A stretch of 64,000 bases of DNA from Phaeovibrio sulfidiphilus (GCF_014861485.1 NZ_JACZHT010000002.1:1-64000), one strand, 5' to 3'. Positions 30,247-39,664 are shown, numbered from the stretch's first letter. Numbers and translations: made by a program. Notes: a model not told the origin generated them from the sequence alone.

Positions 30247-30657
30247 TTATTCGGGGTGGTTGCGCAGCACCGGCTGGCTGCCGGTCGGGGAGGGCGCGTT
30301 GACCCCGCGCACCCCCACCAGTTCCTGGTCGATGGCGGAGCGGACCGCGTCAAGGGCGCTCTCGATTTCCCGGATCTGCTCGCGCAAGACCCTCAGGCGC
30401 CCCACATCCAGGGCGGCCGGGTTCCGCTTCGAGGAGATTTCCGCCAGGGCCTCGGCGATATAGCGGCCCTTCAGGGTCGCAAGAACGCTGACCATGTCGA
30501 ACACCTCGTCCGGCCCCACATCGCCCACGTGCCGGCGGCAGGCCGAGCGGGTCAGGTCGTCGAGGGCCGCCTGGACGCAGTGGACGAACTGGGAGGCGCT
30601 GTGACAGTCCGAAAGGACGTCATGCAGGGCGCGCCGGGTTTCCCGATCCAGGCTCAT
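30247..30657 (-). CDS. Unknown helical protein coupled to DUF2336
   Basis: A 136-residue protein whose ATG overlaps the stop of the DUF2336 gene (ATGA), so the two are translationally coupled. It is helical and cytosolic (ALHDVLSDCHSASQFVHCVQ, FDMVSVLATLKGRYIAEALA, LREQIREIESALDAVRSAI) with no signal peptide and no family that I recognise. A partner role for the upstream DUF2336 protein is inferred only from coupling. Confidence 0.7.
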   Translation of the reverse strand: MSLDRETRRALHDVLSDCHSASQFVHCVQAALDDLTRSACRRHVGDVGPDEVFDMVSVLATLKGRYIAEALAEISSKRNPAALDVGRLRVLREQIREIESALDAVRSAIDQELVGVRGVNAPSPTGSQPVLRNHPE

Positions 30658-31814
30658 GACCGGTACACCGGGCTGCCGGAGGTTCGCGACAGGGTGATGT
30701 CCGAGGGGAACTGCTGCATCTTGTCGAGAAGGTAGTCCAGATCCTCGTCCTCGAGCTCCACACCGTTCGCCGAGTACTGGGTCAGGATCCGCTCCAGCAT
30801 GCGCCGTGAAAAGCGCTTCTGGTCGTCCTCCCGCCCGTCGAGCTCGATCTCGCTCACGACGTTGATGGCCGCGTACATGGCGTGCATGAAGCGGTCCGGA
30901 AGGCCCGAGGCCTCGTAGATCTTGCGAAACCCGCGCTCGCCCTGGTCGTGAACCATGGGGCAGGCGACGTTCAGGGGCATGCCGGACAGGGCCGCCAGGG
31001 CGTGCTCGAAAAACTTCACGTTCCCCATGCACAGGGACCGGAACACGAGCGAGGGCGTCATCCGGTTCGTGTTCATGAGCTGGTGGATCAGCCGCTCGAA
31101 CTGGGAATCCGTATCCTCGGACGACACGGAGAGAACGGTTTTCTCCCAGGTCTGGAGCACAAGCCAGGCGGCGGTGTTGGGGCTGATGTCCGAGCGCGAC
31201 AGGAGCGCTTCCTGAAAATTGGCGGAAATCTTGGTGGCCAGCTTCTCCGCCACCGTGGAGGGAAGGCGGGCGAAGGACACCAGCCGGTCCTGGATCTGCC
31301 CGCTTTCGCCGAACCGGTCCACGACCTGCTCGAGGGTGTCATCCCCCACCCGGGCGGTCTCGTTCGAGATGAGGGTGGAGACGACCGCCTCGGTCCCGTG
31401 CTCCACAAGCTCGCCGGAGACAATTTCGGAGACTCCATCCCGGCGCGCAATAGCCGTCATTTTCGACTCGGAGTTCAGGCGGACGATCTCCACCAGATCC
31501 TCGTCCGTGAGGACCGAGGAGGACTCCAGAAGCGGAAGCGCGACCTCGTCCACGTCGTGGGCCAGGGTCAGGGCAATGTCGCGCGAGAGGTCCGAGCACT
31601 CTTTCAGGCACAGGGACAGGGTCTGGCGAACCCGGATTTCCATATCCCGGGCCAGAAGGCGGAAGATGTCTTCCGCAAGACCGCGTTCCCTGTCCGTGAG
31701 CGCTCCGTCGCCGAACTGGCGGGCTATCTTGTCGGCAGTCTCGGCCCTGTTGGATCCGGAAGGGTCGCTCAACAAGCGACTGACATCGCTTTCGGATATA
31801 AGCTTTTTCACCAT
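30654..31814 (-). CDS. DUF2336 domain-containing protein
   Basis: A 386-residue all-helical protein with the DUF2336 pattern seen in many Rhodospirillales proteins: [60 protein letters not shown], then HEAT-like paired helices with [19 protein letters not shown] and [18 protein letters not shown]. The function is unknown; some members sit with chemotaxis or cell-cycle signalling genes. No signal peptide. The start at 31814 lacks a clear Shine-Dalgarno, so the exact N-terminus is uncertain. It forms an operon with the 136-residue gene downstream. Confidence 0.85.
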   Translation of the reverse strand: MVKKLISESDVSRLLSDPSGSNRAETADKIARQFGDGALTDRERGLAEDIFRLLARDMEIRVRQTLSLCLKECSDLSRDIALTLAHDVDEVALPLLESSSVLTDEDLVEIVRLNSESKMTAIARRDGVSEIVSGELVEHGTEAVVSTLISNETARVGDDTLEQVVDRFGESGQIQDRLVSFARLPSTVAEKLATKISANFQEALLSRSDISPNTAAWLVLQTWEKTVLSVSSEDTDSQFERLIHQLMNTNRMTPSLVFRSLCMGNVKFFEHALAALSGMPLNVACPMVHDQGERGFRKIYEASGLPDRFMHAMYAAINVVSEIELDGREDDQKRFSRRMLERILTQYSANGVELEDEDLDYLLDKMQQFPSDITLSRTSGSPVYRS

Positions 31815-32037
31815 GAGGGATGGTACCGCCGAACTATTGGACGTCTGGAAAGCGTACACTATCGCCGGGAAGCGTGTCAAAGCCCTTGCCCGGGAAAATT
31901 GCCCCCTCAAACTGTGTAAATGGGGGTCGTTCCGGGCCCGGTTGCAGGCCGTGCGAAAAAAGGCTTCCCAGAGCGCTCATTTTGCCGAGAATAGGGCGCT
32001 TTGCTTCCGCTTTCAACGACCGGAAAGGTTACAATCA

Positions 32038-32553
32038 ATGGATCTGAAATCCTACATTCGCGAGGTTCCCGACTTTCCGAAGCCCGGAATTCTTTTTTAC
32101 GACGTCTCCACCCTCCTGGCCCACGCGGACGCGTGGCAGGTGGCCATGGGCCGCATGGCAAAGGCCGTCGCCCCGCGTCAGCCCCACATCCTTGCCGGTA
32201 TCGAGTCCCGCGGCTTTCTGGTGGCCGCTCCTCTGGCCCTCAAGCTGGGCCTGGGCTTTGTGATGGTCCGCAAGAAGGGCAAGCTGCCCGGCGAGACCGT
32301 CCGCTACGAATATGACCTCGAGTACGGTTCGGACACCATTGAGATCCAGAAGGGCGCGATCGAGCCCGGCCAGCGTGTTGTGGTTCTTGACGACCTGCTC
32401 GCCACCGGAGGCACCATGAGCGCCGCCATCGAGCTCATCCGCAAGGTGGGCGGAGAGGTCGTGGGCGCGGCCTGCATCATGGAGCTGGCCTTCCTTGGCG
32501 GCCGCGATGTCATCCCGACCGAGGTTGACAGCGTCATCCGCTACGAGGAGTAG
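32038..32553 (+). CDS. apt: Adenine phosphoribosyltransferase
   Basis: Salvages adenine to AMP with PRPP. The 171-residue protein has the family start [20 protein letters not shown], the adenine-pocket [28 protein letters not shown], and the PRPP-binding loop [17 protein letters not shown] at residues about 115-131. ATG 32038 is preceded by GGAAAGG; the open frame upstream is antisense to the DUF2336 promoter region. Single gene; pstS starts 350 bases downstream. Confidence 0.96.
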   Translation: MDLKSYIREVPDFPKPGILFYDVSTLLAHADAWQVAMGRMAKAVAPRQPHILAGIESRGFLVAAPLALKLGLGFVMVRKKGKLPGETVRYEYDLEYGSDTIEIQKGAIEPGQRVVVLDDLLATGGTMSAAIELIRKVGGEVVGAACIMELAFLGGRDVIPTEVDSVIRYEE

Positions 32554-32672
32554 TCCGGTCCCTCCGGGAGCAAGCCGGGTCGCCGCCGCGCGGGGCCCGG
32601 ATCCCCGGTCTCCGGCGTTCAGGGCCCGTGCCCCGGGGCGTGGGCCTGACAGGGTCCGTCCTCCCCCGCCTG

Positions 32673-32726
32673 CCTGACGGGAGCGTCCCGCCCCGATGGC
32701 CTGACGGGAGCGTCCCGCCCCGATGA
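32673..32726. repeat. 27-base direct repeat, two nearly perfect copies
   Basis: CCTGACGGGAGCGTCCCGCC followed by CCGATGR occurs at 32673-32699 and 32700-32726, differing only at the last base. Each unit contains the palindrome GACGGGAGCGTCCCG-like core able to form a small hairpin. Confidence 0.9.
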
Positions 32727-32760
32727 CCGGCGGAGGATCTGTCTCACAGACCGCGCGTTT

Positions 32761-32840
32761 GCGCCTGTCTTCACCGTTCGGGCCTCCGTGGCCCGCCGGA
32801 CCAGGTTCAGACGGAGAGGCCCCGCATATGGGGCGCTCCC
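32761..32840. other. Structured element A upstream of pstS
   Basis: Contains CTGTCTTCACCGTTCG, a long hairpin (GGCCTCCGT pairing with ACGGAGAGGCC) and CCCCGCATATGGGG-CGCTCCC. The outer blocks match element B at 20479-20530 in order and spacing except for the inserted hairpin. Function unknown; it could be a leader RNA or a repeat family. Confidence 0.4.
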
Positions 32841-32900
32841 CGTCGTTTTTTGCCCCGCCCGCTGTCCGGCCCCCGGAGCGGGTATCCCAGGGAGGCTTTC

Positions 32901-33956
32901 TTGATCGGGAAACCGTTCGGGCGCGTGCTTGGCGCCGCGCTGCTTCTTTCCGCCGTCGTTCTGTCTGCGGCTCCGGCTCAGGCGCGCGACCAGATCCGCA
33001 TTGTCGGCTCCTCCACCGTCTTCCCGTTCTCGACCGCCGTGGCCGAGCACTTCGGGCGCATGACCCCGTTTCGCACGCCGGTGGTGGAGGCCACGGGCTC
33101 CGGCGGGGGCATCAAGCTGTTCTGCTCGGGCGTGGGGGTCGGCTATCCCGACATCGTCAACTCGTCGCGGCCGATCAAGCGCTCGGAATTCGAGGCCTGC
33201 CGCGCCCACGGCGTGGACCGGATCACCGAGGTGCGAGTCGGCTTTGACGGCATCGTGGTCGCCAGCGCCCGGGGAACGCCCCGTCCCGACTTCACCCGCA
33301 AGGATCTGTTCCTGGCCCTCGCCCGCGAGGTTCCGGTGGACGGCCGCTGGATTCCCAATCCCTGGACCCGCTGGTCCGACATCCGCCCGGAGCTGCCGTC
33401 TGTCGCCATCGAGCTTCTGGGGCCGCCTCCCACCTCCGGCACCCGGGATGCGTTCCTCGAGCTGGTGATGGAGCCCGGATGTCTGGAAATCCCGGCCTGC
33501 CAGGAGCTGAAGGACACGGACCCGGCCTCGTTTGCCCTGCGCACCGCCGCCCTGCGCGAGGACGGGCGCTTTATCGATGCGGGCGAGAACGACAACCTGA
33601 TCGTCCAGAAGCTGGAGGCCAACCGAAGCGCCTTCGGGCTGTTCGGCTTTTCCTTCCTCGAGCAGAACGCGGACAAGGTCCAGGGCGCGATGATCGAGGG
33701 GGCCGAGCCCACCTTCGAGAGCATTTCCTCGGGGGCCTATACGGTGTCCCGCTCCCTGTTCTTCTATGTGAAGAATGCCCACGCCGGGATTGTTCCCGGG
33801 CTTCGGGAGTTCGTGGAGGCGTTCACCGGTCCCGCCGCCTCGGGGCCCGAGGGCTATCTTGCAGACCGGGGGCTGATCCCGCTGCCGGAGGCCGAGCGCG
33901 AGGCCACCGCCCGGAGCGCCCGGGATCTGGTGCCCATGGCGGTTCCCGAGGACTGA
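32901..33956 (+). CDS. pstS: Phosphate ABC transporter substrate-binding protein
   Basis: The periplasmic phosphate receptor of PstSCAB. The 351-residue protein has a signal peptide (residues 1-28, FGRVLGAALLLSAVVLSAAP ending AQA). Phosphate-site motifs are IRIVGSSTVFPFSTAVAEHF, EATGSGGGIKLFCSG and PPTSGTRDAFLELV. I place the start at TTG 32901, five bases after GGAGG; this gives a clean signal peptide, while the ATG at 32850 would add 17 polar residues. First gene of pstSCAB-phoU. It belongs to the longer alphaproteobacterial PstS type. Confidence 0.93.
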   Translation: MIGKPFGRVLGAALLLSAVVLSAAPAQARDQIRIVGSSTVFPFSTAVAEHFGRMTPFRTPVVEATGSGGGIKLFCSGVGVGYPDIVNSSRPIKRSEFEACRAHGVDRITEVRVGFDGIVVASARGTPRPDFTRKDLFLALAREVPVDGRWIPNPWTRWSDIRPELPSVAIELLGPPPTSGTRDAFLELVMEPGCLEIPACQELKDTDPASFALRTAALREDGRFIDAGENDNLIVQKLEANRSAFGLFGFSFLEQNADKVQGAMIEGAEPTFESISSGAYTVSRSLFFYVKNAHAGIVPGLREFVEAFTGPAASGPEGYLADRGLIPLPEAEREATARSARDLVPMAVPED

Positions 33957-34270
33957 GGCTGTCCCGCGCCCGGGCAGTTCCCGCGGCGCGGGTCATTGCA
34001 GGTGGTATGACGCGCGTCATGAAGCTGCCCAAGGCGCGGGTGTCCCGGCCCCGCTCGCCTCCGGAGGTGGAGGGGGCGGATTCGGAAAATGGCCGGCCGG
34101 ATCGCCGGGAGGCCTTCAGCCGAAAAGAACCCGGGCCCCGGAAGCCCCGTTTCCCCGAGGCTTCCCGGGGGAAAGACAGCGCTGTTTCCCGATTTATCGC
34201 TTTTTCCTTTCATTGCGGCCTGTTTTTGGTCATACCTGCCTCGGTGCTTATTTTTGGCGTTAAGGCGCGC
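33957..34270. other. pstS-pstC intergenic region with palindrome
   Basis: About 310 bases without a clear gene, unusually long for neighbours inside a pst operon. It has a 14-base perfect palindrome at 34007-34020 and an AT-rich stretch at 34180-34270 that could hold an internal promoter for pstC. The pstC frame is open through it, so an N-terminal extension of PstC is not fully excluded. Confidence 0.45.
34007..34020. promoter_or_regulatory. 14-base perfect palindrome between pstS and pstC
   Basis: ATGACGCGCGTCAT is self-complementary over all 14 bases and lies 50 bases after the pstS stop. It could be an operator or be chance; no T-run follows, so it is not a terminator. Confidence 0.35.
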
Positions 34271-35656
34271 ATGGATACTCTGATTCTCATTTGCGTGATT
34301 CTCGGGCTGGCGGCGGTGATGTACCGCATGGGCATGGCCCGGGCCCTGAGAGTGGGAGACGGCACCCGTCCGCTTCATTCCACTCCGGTGTATCACGGTC
34401 TGTATGTCGCACTGTGGTGCGTGATCCCCTCCCTGGCGTTCTTGCTGCTCTGGCTGATGTTCGAGCCGGCAATCGTCCGGGGGCTGGTTCTCGCGTCCCT
34501 GCCGGATTCTGTCCTCTCGGGGCCGGACGGGCAGCCCCTGTCGGCCCAGCGGATCCAGCTGATCTATACGGAGATCGGGAACGTGGCCAACGGCCTCGTC
34601 CCGGTGGACTCTCCGGCTGCGCTCATGGAGGCGTCGGCCTACAAGGACCGGCTCCACCTTCTGGGCAACCGGGGGACCTGGGCGGCCTGTCTGGCCATTG
34701 CGCTCGGGGGCACTGCCTGGGCCCTGTCGCGCATCACGCCGGTTCTGCGCACCCGCAACAAGGTCGAGAGCGTCTTTCGCGCCTTCATCCTGATGTGCTC
34801 CGGCCTGGCCATTCTCACCACCCTGGGCATTGTCCTGTCCCTGGTGTTCGAGAGCCTGCGCTTCTTTGCCCACGTGTCTGTCACCGACTTCCTGTTCGGC
34901 CTGCACTGGAGCCCCCAGACCGCAACCGGCCCGGACGTATCCAAGTCGTTCGGTGCGGTTCCCCTGTTTGCGGGCACGTTCCTGATTGCGGGAATTGCCC
35001 TGGTGGTGGCCGTGCCCATCGGCCTGATGTCCGCCATTTACATGTCCGAGTACGCCCATCCGCGCTTCCGGGCGGTGGCCAAGCCCCTTCTCGAGGTGCT
35101 GGCGGGCATTCCCACGGTGGTCTACGGCTTCTTTGCGGCGCTGGCCATTGCGCCCCTGTTCCGCTCCCTCGGGGAGCAGCTGGGGCTGGACGTGTCCTCG
35201 GAAAGCGCCCTCGCGGCCGGTGTGGTGATGGGCGTGATGATCGTCCCGTTCGTCTCGTCCCTGTCGGACGACGTGATTTCCGCCGTTCCCCGGTCCCTGC
35301 GGGAGGGCTCCCTTGGCCTTGGGGCGACCAAGTCCGAGACCATCCGCCGCGTGGTGATCCCCGCGGCTCTTCCGGGTATCGTGGGCGGTGTGCTTCTGGC
35401 GGCCTCCCGGGCCATCGGCGAGACCATGATTGTGGTCATGGCCGCCGGAATGGCCGCCCGCCTGACGGCCAACCCCTTCGAGGCCGTCACCACGGTGACC
35501 GTGCAGATCGTGACCCTGCTCGTGGGGGACCAGGAGTTCGACTCCCCCAAGACCCTGGCGGCCTTTGCCCTGGGCCTTGTGCTGTTCTGCCTGACCCTGA
35601 TCATGAACATCGTTGCGCTGTACGTGGTACGAAAATACCGCGAGCAATACGACTGA
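34271..35656 (+). CDS. pstC: Phosphate ABC transporter permease PstC
   Basis: One of two membrane subunits of the phosphate importer. The 461-residue protein is the long alphaproteobacterial form: an extra N-terminal helix (DTLILICVILGLAAVMYRMG), a second helix, and a periplasmic loop of about 90 residues. The standard permease part has FAGTFLIAGIALVVAVPIGL, EVLAGIPTVVYGFF, and the EAA-type coupling loop SLREGSLGLGATKSETIRRV. The ATG at 34271 has AAGG upstream and gives the typical N-terminus. Stop and pstA start are 10 bases apart. Confidence 0.94.
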   Translation: MDTLILICVILGLAAVMYRMGMARALRVGDGTRPLHSTPVYHGLYVALWCVIPSLAFLLLWLMFEPAIVRGLVLASLPDSVLSGPDGQPLSAQRIQLIYTEIGNVANGLVPVDSPAALMEASAYKDRLHLLGNRGTWAACLAIALGGTAWALSRITPVLRTRNKVESVFRAFILMCSGLAILTTLGIVLSLVFESLRFFAHVSVTDFLFGLHWSPQTATGPDVSKSFGAVPLFAGTFLIAGIALVVAVPIGLMSAIYMSEYAHPRFRAVAKPLLEVLAGIPTVVYGFFAALAIAPLFRSLGEQLGLDVSSESALAAGVVMGVMIVPFVSSLSDDVISAVPRSLREGSLGLGATKSETIRRVVIPAALPGIVGGVLLAASRAIGETMIVVMAAGMAARLTANPFEAVTTVTVQIVTLLVGDQEFDSPKTLAAFALGLVLFCLTLIMNIVALYVVRKYREQYD

Positions 35657-35666
35657 GGCTCTGCCC

Positions 35667-36947
35667 ATGCCCCGAAACATTACTGACATCGTTCGCGCGG
35701 GACTGAAAAAGCGCTACCGGGCCGAGGCCCGTTTCCGGCTCTACGGGATCACGGCGATCCTGGCGGCCCTGGTGCTTCTGTTCACGCTGTTCGTGACGAT
35801 TGTCTCGCAGGGCGCCAGCGCCTTTGTCGCCACCGAGCTGACCTTGTCCGTGCCGGTGACGGCGGCGGTGGTCGATCCGGAGGGCACCCGCGCGGAGGCG
35901 ACCCTGTCTGGCGCCAACTACCGCAAGCTGGTTCTGGATGCACTGGATGCCCAGTTCCCCGACGTCCAGGACCGGATCGAGCGCCGCAAGCTCCATGCCA
36001 TCGTCTCGGACGGCGCGACCTATGACCTGCGCGAGAAGGTCATGGCCAATCCGGCCCTGATCGGCACCACCGTGACCCTGACGACCCCGGTGGCCTCGGA
36101 CTTTGACATGCTGGCCAAGGGGCAGGTGGACGTCAGCCAGCCCGAGAGCCTGCGCCGCCTGAACGACCGGCAGATTGGCTGGTTCAACACCCTGAAGGAG
36201 CGGGGGCTGGTTTCGTTCGGTCTGGACCGGAACCTGTTCGTGAATGCGGACTCCCGCCAGCCCGAGCTGGCCGGAATCTTCGGCGCCCTGATGGGCTCCC
36301 TCTACACGCTGCTTGTGACGCTGGCCCTGTCGTTCCCCATGGGGGTGGCGGCGGCGGTCTACCTCGAGGAGTACGCGCCCCGAAACCGGCTGACGGACAT
36401 CATCGAGGTCAACATCAACAACCTGGCCGCGGTGCCCTCCATTGTGTTCGGCCTTCTGGGTCTTGCGATCTTCCTGGGCTTCTTCGGCCTGCCGCGCTCG
36501 GCTCCGCTGGTGGGCGGCCTGGTCCTGTCTCTCATGACCCTGCCCACGATCATCATCGCGGCCCGTGTGGCGCTCCAGTCCGTGCCGCCCTCGATCCGCG
36601 AGGCCGCGCTGGGCATCGGGGCCTCGAAGATGCAGACGGTGCTTCACCACGTGCTTCCCCTGGCCCTGCCGGGGATCATGACCGGCACCATTATTGGCAT
36701 GGCGCGGGCTCTGGGCGAGACCGCTCCGCTGCTGATGATCGGCATGGTGGCCTTTATCGCCGACACCCCCGAGGGGATCCTCTCGCCCTCCACGGTCCTG
36801 CCGGTGCAGATCTACATCTGGGCCGACAGCCCGGAACGTGCTTTTCTCGAGCGCATGTCCGCGGCTATTATCATCCTTCTCACGTTCCTCGTGATCATGA
36901 ACACGGCCGCAGTCTGGCTTCGCAGGAAATTCGAACGAAAATGGTAA
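35667..36947 (+). CDS. pstA: Phosphate ABC transporter permease PstA
   Basis: The second membrane subunit. The 426-residue protein has an N-terminal cytosolic segment and helix (ITAILAALVLLFTLFVTIV). A periplasmic insertion of about 140 residues (DUF3333-like, typical of alphaproteobacterial PstA) follows, then the permease core with SFPMGVAAAVYLEEYAPRNR, NNLAAVPSIVFGLLGLAIFL and the coupling loop REAALGIGASKMQTVLHHVL. The start is ATG 35667 with GAGG upstream. pstB follows after nine bases. Confidence 0.95.
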   Translation: MPRNITDIVRAGLKKRYRAEARFRLYGITAILAALVLLFTLFVTIVSQGASAFVATELTLSVPVTAAVVDPEGTRAEATLSGANYRKLVLDALDAQFPDVQDRIERRKLHAIVSDGATYDLREKVMANPALIGTTVTLTTPVASDFDMLAKGQVDVSQPESLRRLNDRQIGWFNTLKERGLVSFGLDRNLFVNADSRQPELAGIFGALMGSLYTLLVTLALSFPMGVAAAVYLEEYAPRNRLTDIIEVNINNLAAVPSIVFGLLGLAIFLGFFGLPRSAPLVGGLVLSLMTLPTIIIAARVALQSVPPSIREAALGIGASKMQTVLHHVLPLALPGIMTGTIIGMARALGETAPLLMIGMVAFIADTPEGILSPSTVLPVQIYIWADSPERAFLERMSAAIIILLTFLVIMNTAAVWLRRKFERKW

Positions 36948-36956
36948 CTTTCCTCC

Positions 36957-37772
36957 ATGATTGACCAGTCATTCCACTACGAAGGCGTAACCGGACACCC
37001 GAGGCTCCCGGGCCGGGACATCAAGTTCTCCATCAATGATGTCAACGTCTATTACGGACCGAAGCACGCCCTGAAGAACGTGGGGCTCGACATTGCGTCG
37101 CGCGAGGTGACCGCCTTTATCGGGCCGTCCGGATGCGGCAAGTCCACGTTCCTGCGCTCGCTGAACCGGATGAACGACCTGATCGACGGTTGCCGGGTCG
37201 AGGGCCAGGTCCTGATCGAGGGCGAGGACATCTACGCTCCCGAGGTGGACGTGGTCGAGCTGCGGGCCCGGGTGGGCATGGTCTTCCAGAAGCCGAACCC
37301 GTTCCCCAAGTCCATCTACGAGAACGTGGCCTATGGCCCGCGGATCCACGGTATCGCCCGCTCCCGGGACGAGCTGGACGGCATCGTCCAGTCCTCGCTC
37401 GAGCGCGCCGGCCTCTGGAAAGAGGTCCGCGACCGTCTGGACGCGCCCGGCACCGGCCTGTCCGGCGGCCAGCAGCAGCGCCTGTGCATCGCCCGGGCCA
37501 TTGCGGTCTCGCCGGAGGTGATCCTGATGGACGAGCCCTGCTCGGCCCTCGATCCCATCGCCACCGCCAAGGTGGAGGAGCTGATCGACGAGCTCAGCGG
37601 CAACTACACGATCATCATCGTGACCCACTCGATGCAGCAGGCCGCGCGGGTGTCCCAGCGCACCGCCTTCTTCCACCTGGGCTACCTGATCGAGTGTGAG
37701 CAGACCGACGTGATTTTCATGAACCCGCAGCATCCGCTGACCCAGGGATACATCACCGGACGCTTCGGCTAG
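36957..37772 (+). CDS. pstB: Phosphate ABC transporter ATP-binding protein
   Basis: The ATPase of the phosphate importer. The 271-residue protein has Walker [21 protein letters not shown], the PstB-specific [20 protein letters not shown], signature [15 protein letters not shown], Walker [14 protein letters not shown], the H-loop [18 protein letters not shown] and the C-terminal [16 protein letters not shown]. Complete and normal. Confidence 0.97.
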   Translation: MIDQSFHYEGVTGHPRLPGRDIKFSINDVNVYYGPKHALKNVGLDIASREVTAFIGPSGCGKSTFLRSLNRMNDLIDGCRVEGQVLIEGEDIYAPEVDVVELRARVGMVFQKPNPFPKSIYENVAYGPRIHGIARSRDELDGIVQSSLERAGLWKEVRDRLDAPGTGLSGGQQQRLCIARAIAVSPEVILMDEPCSALDPIATAKVEELIDELSGNYTIIIVTHSMQQAARVSQRTAFFHLGYLIECEQTDVIFMNPQHPLTQGYITGRFG

Positions 37773-37836
37773 ACCGCGCACCGGCCGCTTGGCGCCGGTG
37801 TCTGCGTCCGCACGGGCGCTTTCAGGGGAGGGTGTT

Positions 37837-38562
37837 TTGACAGACAGGCACACGGTCCGGTCCTACGACGAGGATCTGAAGGGACTGACGGCGACGATCC
37901 TGGAAATGGGGGCCCTGGCCGAGAGCCAGTTTGCCCGCGCAGCCAAGGCCATGGCCACCCGTGACACCGCCCTTGCCCGGGAGGTGATCGAGGGGGATGC
38001 CCGGGTCGACGCCCTCGAGCGCGACGTCAACGAACGCTCCATCCGCCTGCTGGCCCTGCGCCAGCCCATGGCGGACGACCTGCGCTATATCATCTCCGGG
38101 TTCAAGATCTCGGCGGACCTGGAGCGGATCGGCGACTACGCCGCCAACCTGGGCAAGCGGGTTCTTGTTCTGGACCGCCTGCCCGAGACCCCCCTGGTCC
38201 GGGAGCTCGAGCCCATGGCGGACATGGCCCTTGTGATGCTCCGGGACACGCTCCAGGCCTACCGGGACCGGGACATTGACCGGGCCATGGATGCCTGGAA
38301 CCAGGACGAGCCTCTGGACGACCTCTATGACGTGGTGGTCAAGAAGATGTCCGGGGTCATGATGGAGGATCCGTCCCTGATCGGGGCGTGCGCCCATCTC
38401 ATGTTCATCGCGCGCAACATCGAGCGGATTGGCGACCACGCCACCAACATTGCCGAGAACATCTACTTCTTCATTTCCGGGCTGCCCCTGCGCATGGTGC
38501 ACCCCAAGCCCGCACCCACCACCGTCGAGACCGACACGCCGGACGGACCGGAGACGGAATAG
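37837..38562 (+). CDS. phoU: Phosphate signalling protein PhoU
   Basis: Links the Pst transporter to the PhoR sensor and dampens the Pho regulon when phosphate is plentiful. The 241-residue protein is made of two three-helix PhoU repeats, each with its metal-binding motif: ISADLERIGDYAANLGKRV and ARNIERIGDHATNIAENIYF. I place the start at TTG 37837, five bases after GGGGAGG, which yields the family N-terminus TDRHTVRSYDEDL; GTG or other upstream starts would add a non-conserved stretch. Last gene of the operon; phoB and phoR are not in the window. Confidence 0.94.
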   Translation: MTDRHTVRSYDEDLKGLTATILEMGALAESQFARAAKAMATRDTALAREVIEGDARVDALERDVNERSIRLLALRQPMADDLRYIISGFKISADLERIGDYAANLGKRVLVLDRLPETPLVRELEPMADMALVMLRDTLQAYRDRDIDRAMDAWNQDEPLDDLYDVVVKKMSGVMMEDPSLIGACAHLMFIARNIERIGDHATNIAENIYFFISGLPLRMVHPKPAPTTVETDTPDGPETE

Positions 38563-39151
38563 GCTCCGGGGGGCTTCCGGCTCCTGGCCGGCCCCCGGTT
38601 GGCTTTGGCGAACAGGTTCTTGTGATGGCGGGTGTGCCGCCCGGGGTGCCTTCGCCGGGGTTGCCGCCCGGGGTGCCGCCCGGTTTTCCTTCGCCCGGCA
38701 GGCTCACCGGGGTATTTCGCTTTCACAGCCGGGCTCCCGACCCGAAAAGCGGGCCGCCACAGTTCGGGTCGCCGTTCAGGTCACCCTCCCGTCCGGCGAC
38801 CCCGTCCCGCTCGTCACGGGTCCGTGGCCCGCTGTGCTCCCCCGTCGCGTCCGGCTTTGTGTCGGCCCCTATGCGCACCCGAAATGTATCAGGCTTTTCC
38901 CCAAGCACGCCCGGCCTGGCGCCGGATCCGGGCGTGACCCCCATGCGCCGCCACCCGCAGTCTCAAAAGTTCCTCCTCCCGCGCGGATGCACTCTGCCCC
39001 GCCCACCCGGGCCGGGGTTGGCATGCCCGCCTGCCAGAGGCGGGGAGGGCGGTGCTGCCGGCTCTCTCCCCGGTGCCCCCCGGGCACAAAAAAACGCCCT
39101 GGGGCGGGGAGCCCCGGGGCGCACGGAAAGAAGGTCTTCAGCGTCAGTCTT
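38563..39151. other. G+C-rich intergenic region with short tandem repeats
   Basis: About 590 bases between convergent genes. At 38635-38700 short GCCGCCCGGGGT-like units recur. The terminator of the secreted-protein gene lies at 39088-39121. No convincing gene or phoU terminator was found. Confidence 0.45.
39088..39121 (-). terminator. Terminator of the secreted unknown protein gene
   Basis: The minus strand has CGCCCCGGGGC-TCCCC-GCCCCAGGGCG (one mismatch) followed by seven T, 31 bases past the stop at 39152. Confidence 0.85.
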
Positions 39152-39664
39152 TTATTTTTGCGCCGTACGCGTCGTGCACGATCCAGCCTGGATGCTGAAG
39201 GGCTGGTTGGCCGTGGCATACGTGGCGAGCTGGCCCGGGTTCGTCCCCATCAGGGACTGGAACACGGCGTTGGCTTCCTCGCAAAAGCCCTGACGGTTCA
39301 CCATGGAGGTGCGGGATGCCTCGTTCGCGATACGGGTGATGTAGGCGTTCAGCTGGCTCTTGGAGGAGCCGCCGTACTGACGCGAGAAGTAGCGGTTCAG
39401 GGCATCGCCGTTGGACTTTATGTCGGTTGCGAAGCGGTTCACGAACGCATTGTACTGGGTCGAATGGCCGCACGACAGGGCGGCAACCATAAGGTGAGTC
39501 TGAATCTGACGCACGGCCAGGGTCACGCCATCGGACGACGTTTTACAGTCGGCCTGGGCCGGGGTTGCTGCAAGCGCGGCGAAAAGGGCGGCAGCAAAAC
39601 CCGTTATGCGGGCATTGCGGGCGGAGAGGGCACGAACCTTTCGCGCCGCAAGGGGAAAAGCCAT
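39152..39664 (-). CDS. Secreted four-cysteine protein of unknown function
   Basis: A 170-residue protein with an N-terminal signal peptide (ITGFAAALFAALAATPAQA, cleavage before DCK). The mature part has four Cys (DCK, LSCG, GFCEE, GSCTT), which could form two disulfides, and predicted helices (AVRQIQTHLMVAALSCG, YNAFVNRFATDIKSNGDALN). No known domain. ATG 39664 is nine bases after GGAGG; the ATG at 39670 is too close to it. It is a monocistronic gene with a strong terminator. The location is periplasmic or extracellular. Confidence 0.75.
   Translation of the reverse strand: MAFPLAARKVRALSARNARITGFAAALFAALAATPAQADCKTSSDGVTLAVRQIQTHLMVAALSCGHSTQYNAFVNRFATDIKSNGDALNRYFSRQYGGSSKSQLNAYITRIANEASRTSMVNRQGFCEEANAVFQSLMGTNPGQLATYATANQPFSIQAGSCTTRTAQK

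Larger units (their letters stand above)
32554..32900. other. Leader region of the pst operon
   Basis: About 350 bases between apt and pstS with no gene. It contains a 27-base direct repeat (32673-32726) and a hairpin-rich segment (32761-32840) related to an element at 20479-20530. A PhoB-dependent promoter would be expected, but I found no convincing pair of CTGTCAT boxes. The purine-rich GGAGG at 32891 serves pstS. Confidence 0.5.

Noticed and set aside
32730-32800. PHO box upstream of pstS
   Set aside because: Two CTGTC segments occur, but not as CTGTCAT repeats at the correct spacing.
32780-32842. TPP riboswitch suggested by a reverse-strand GAACCTGGTCCGG
   Set aside because: The required CTGAGA segment and pairing are absent, and the strand is opposite to pstS.
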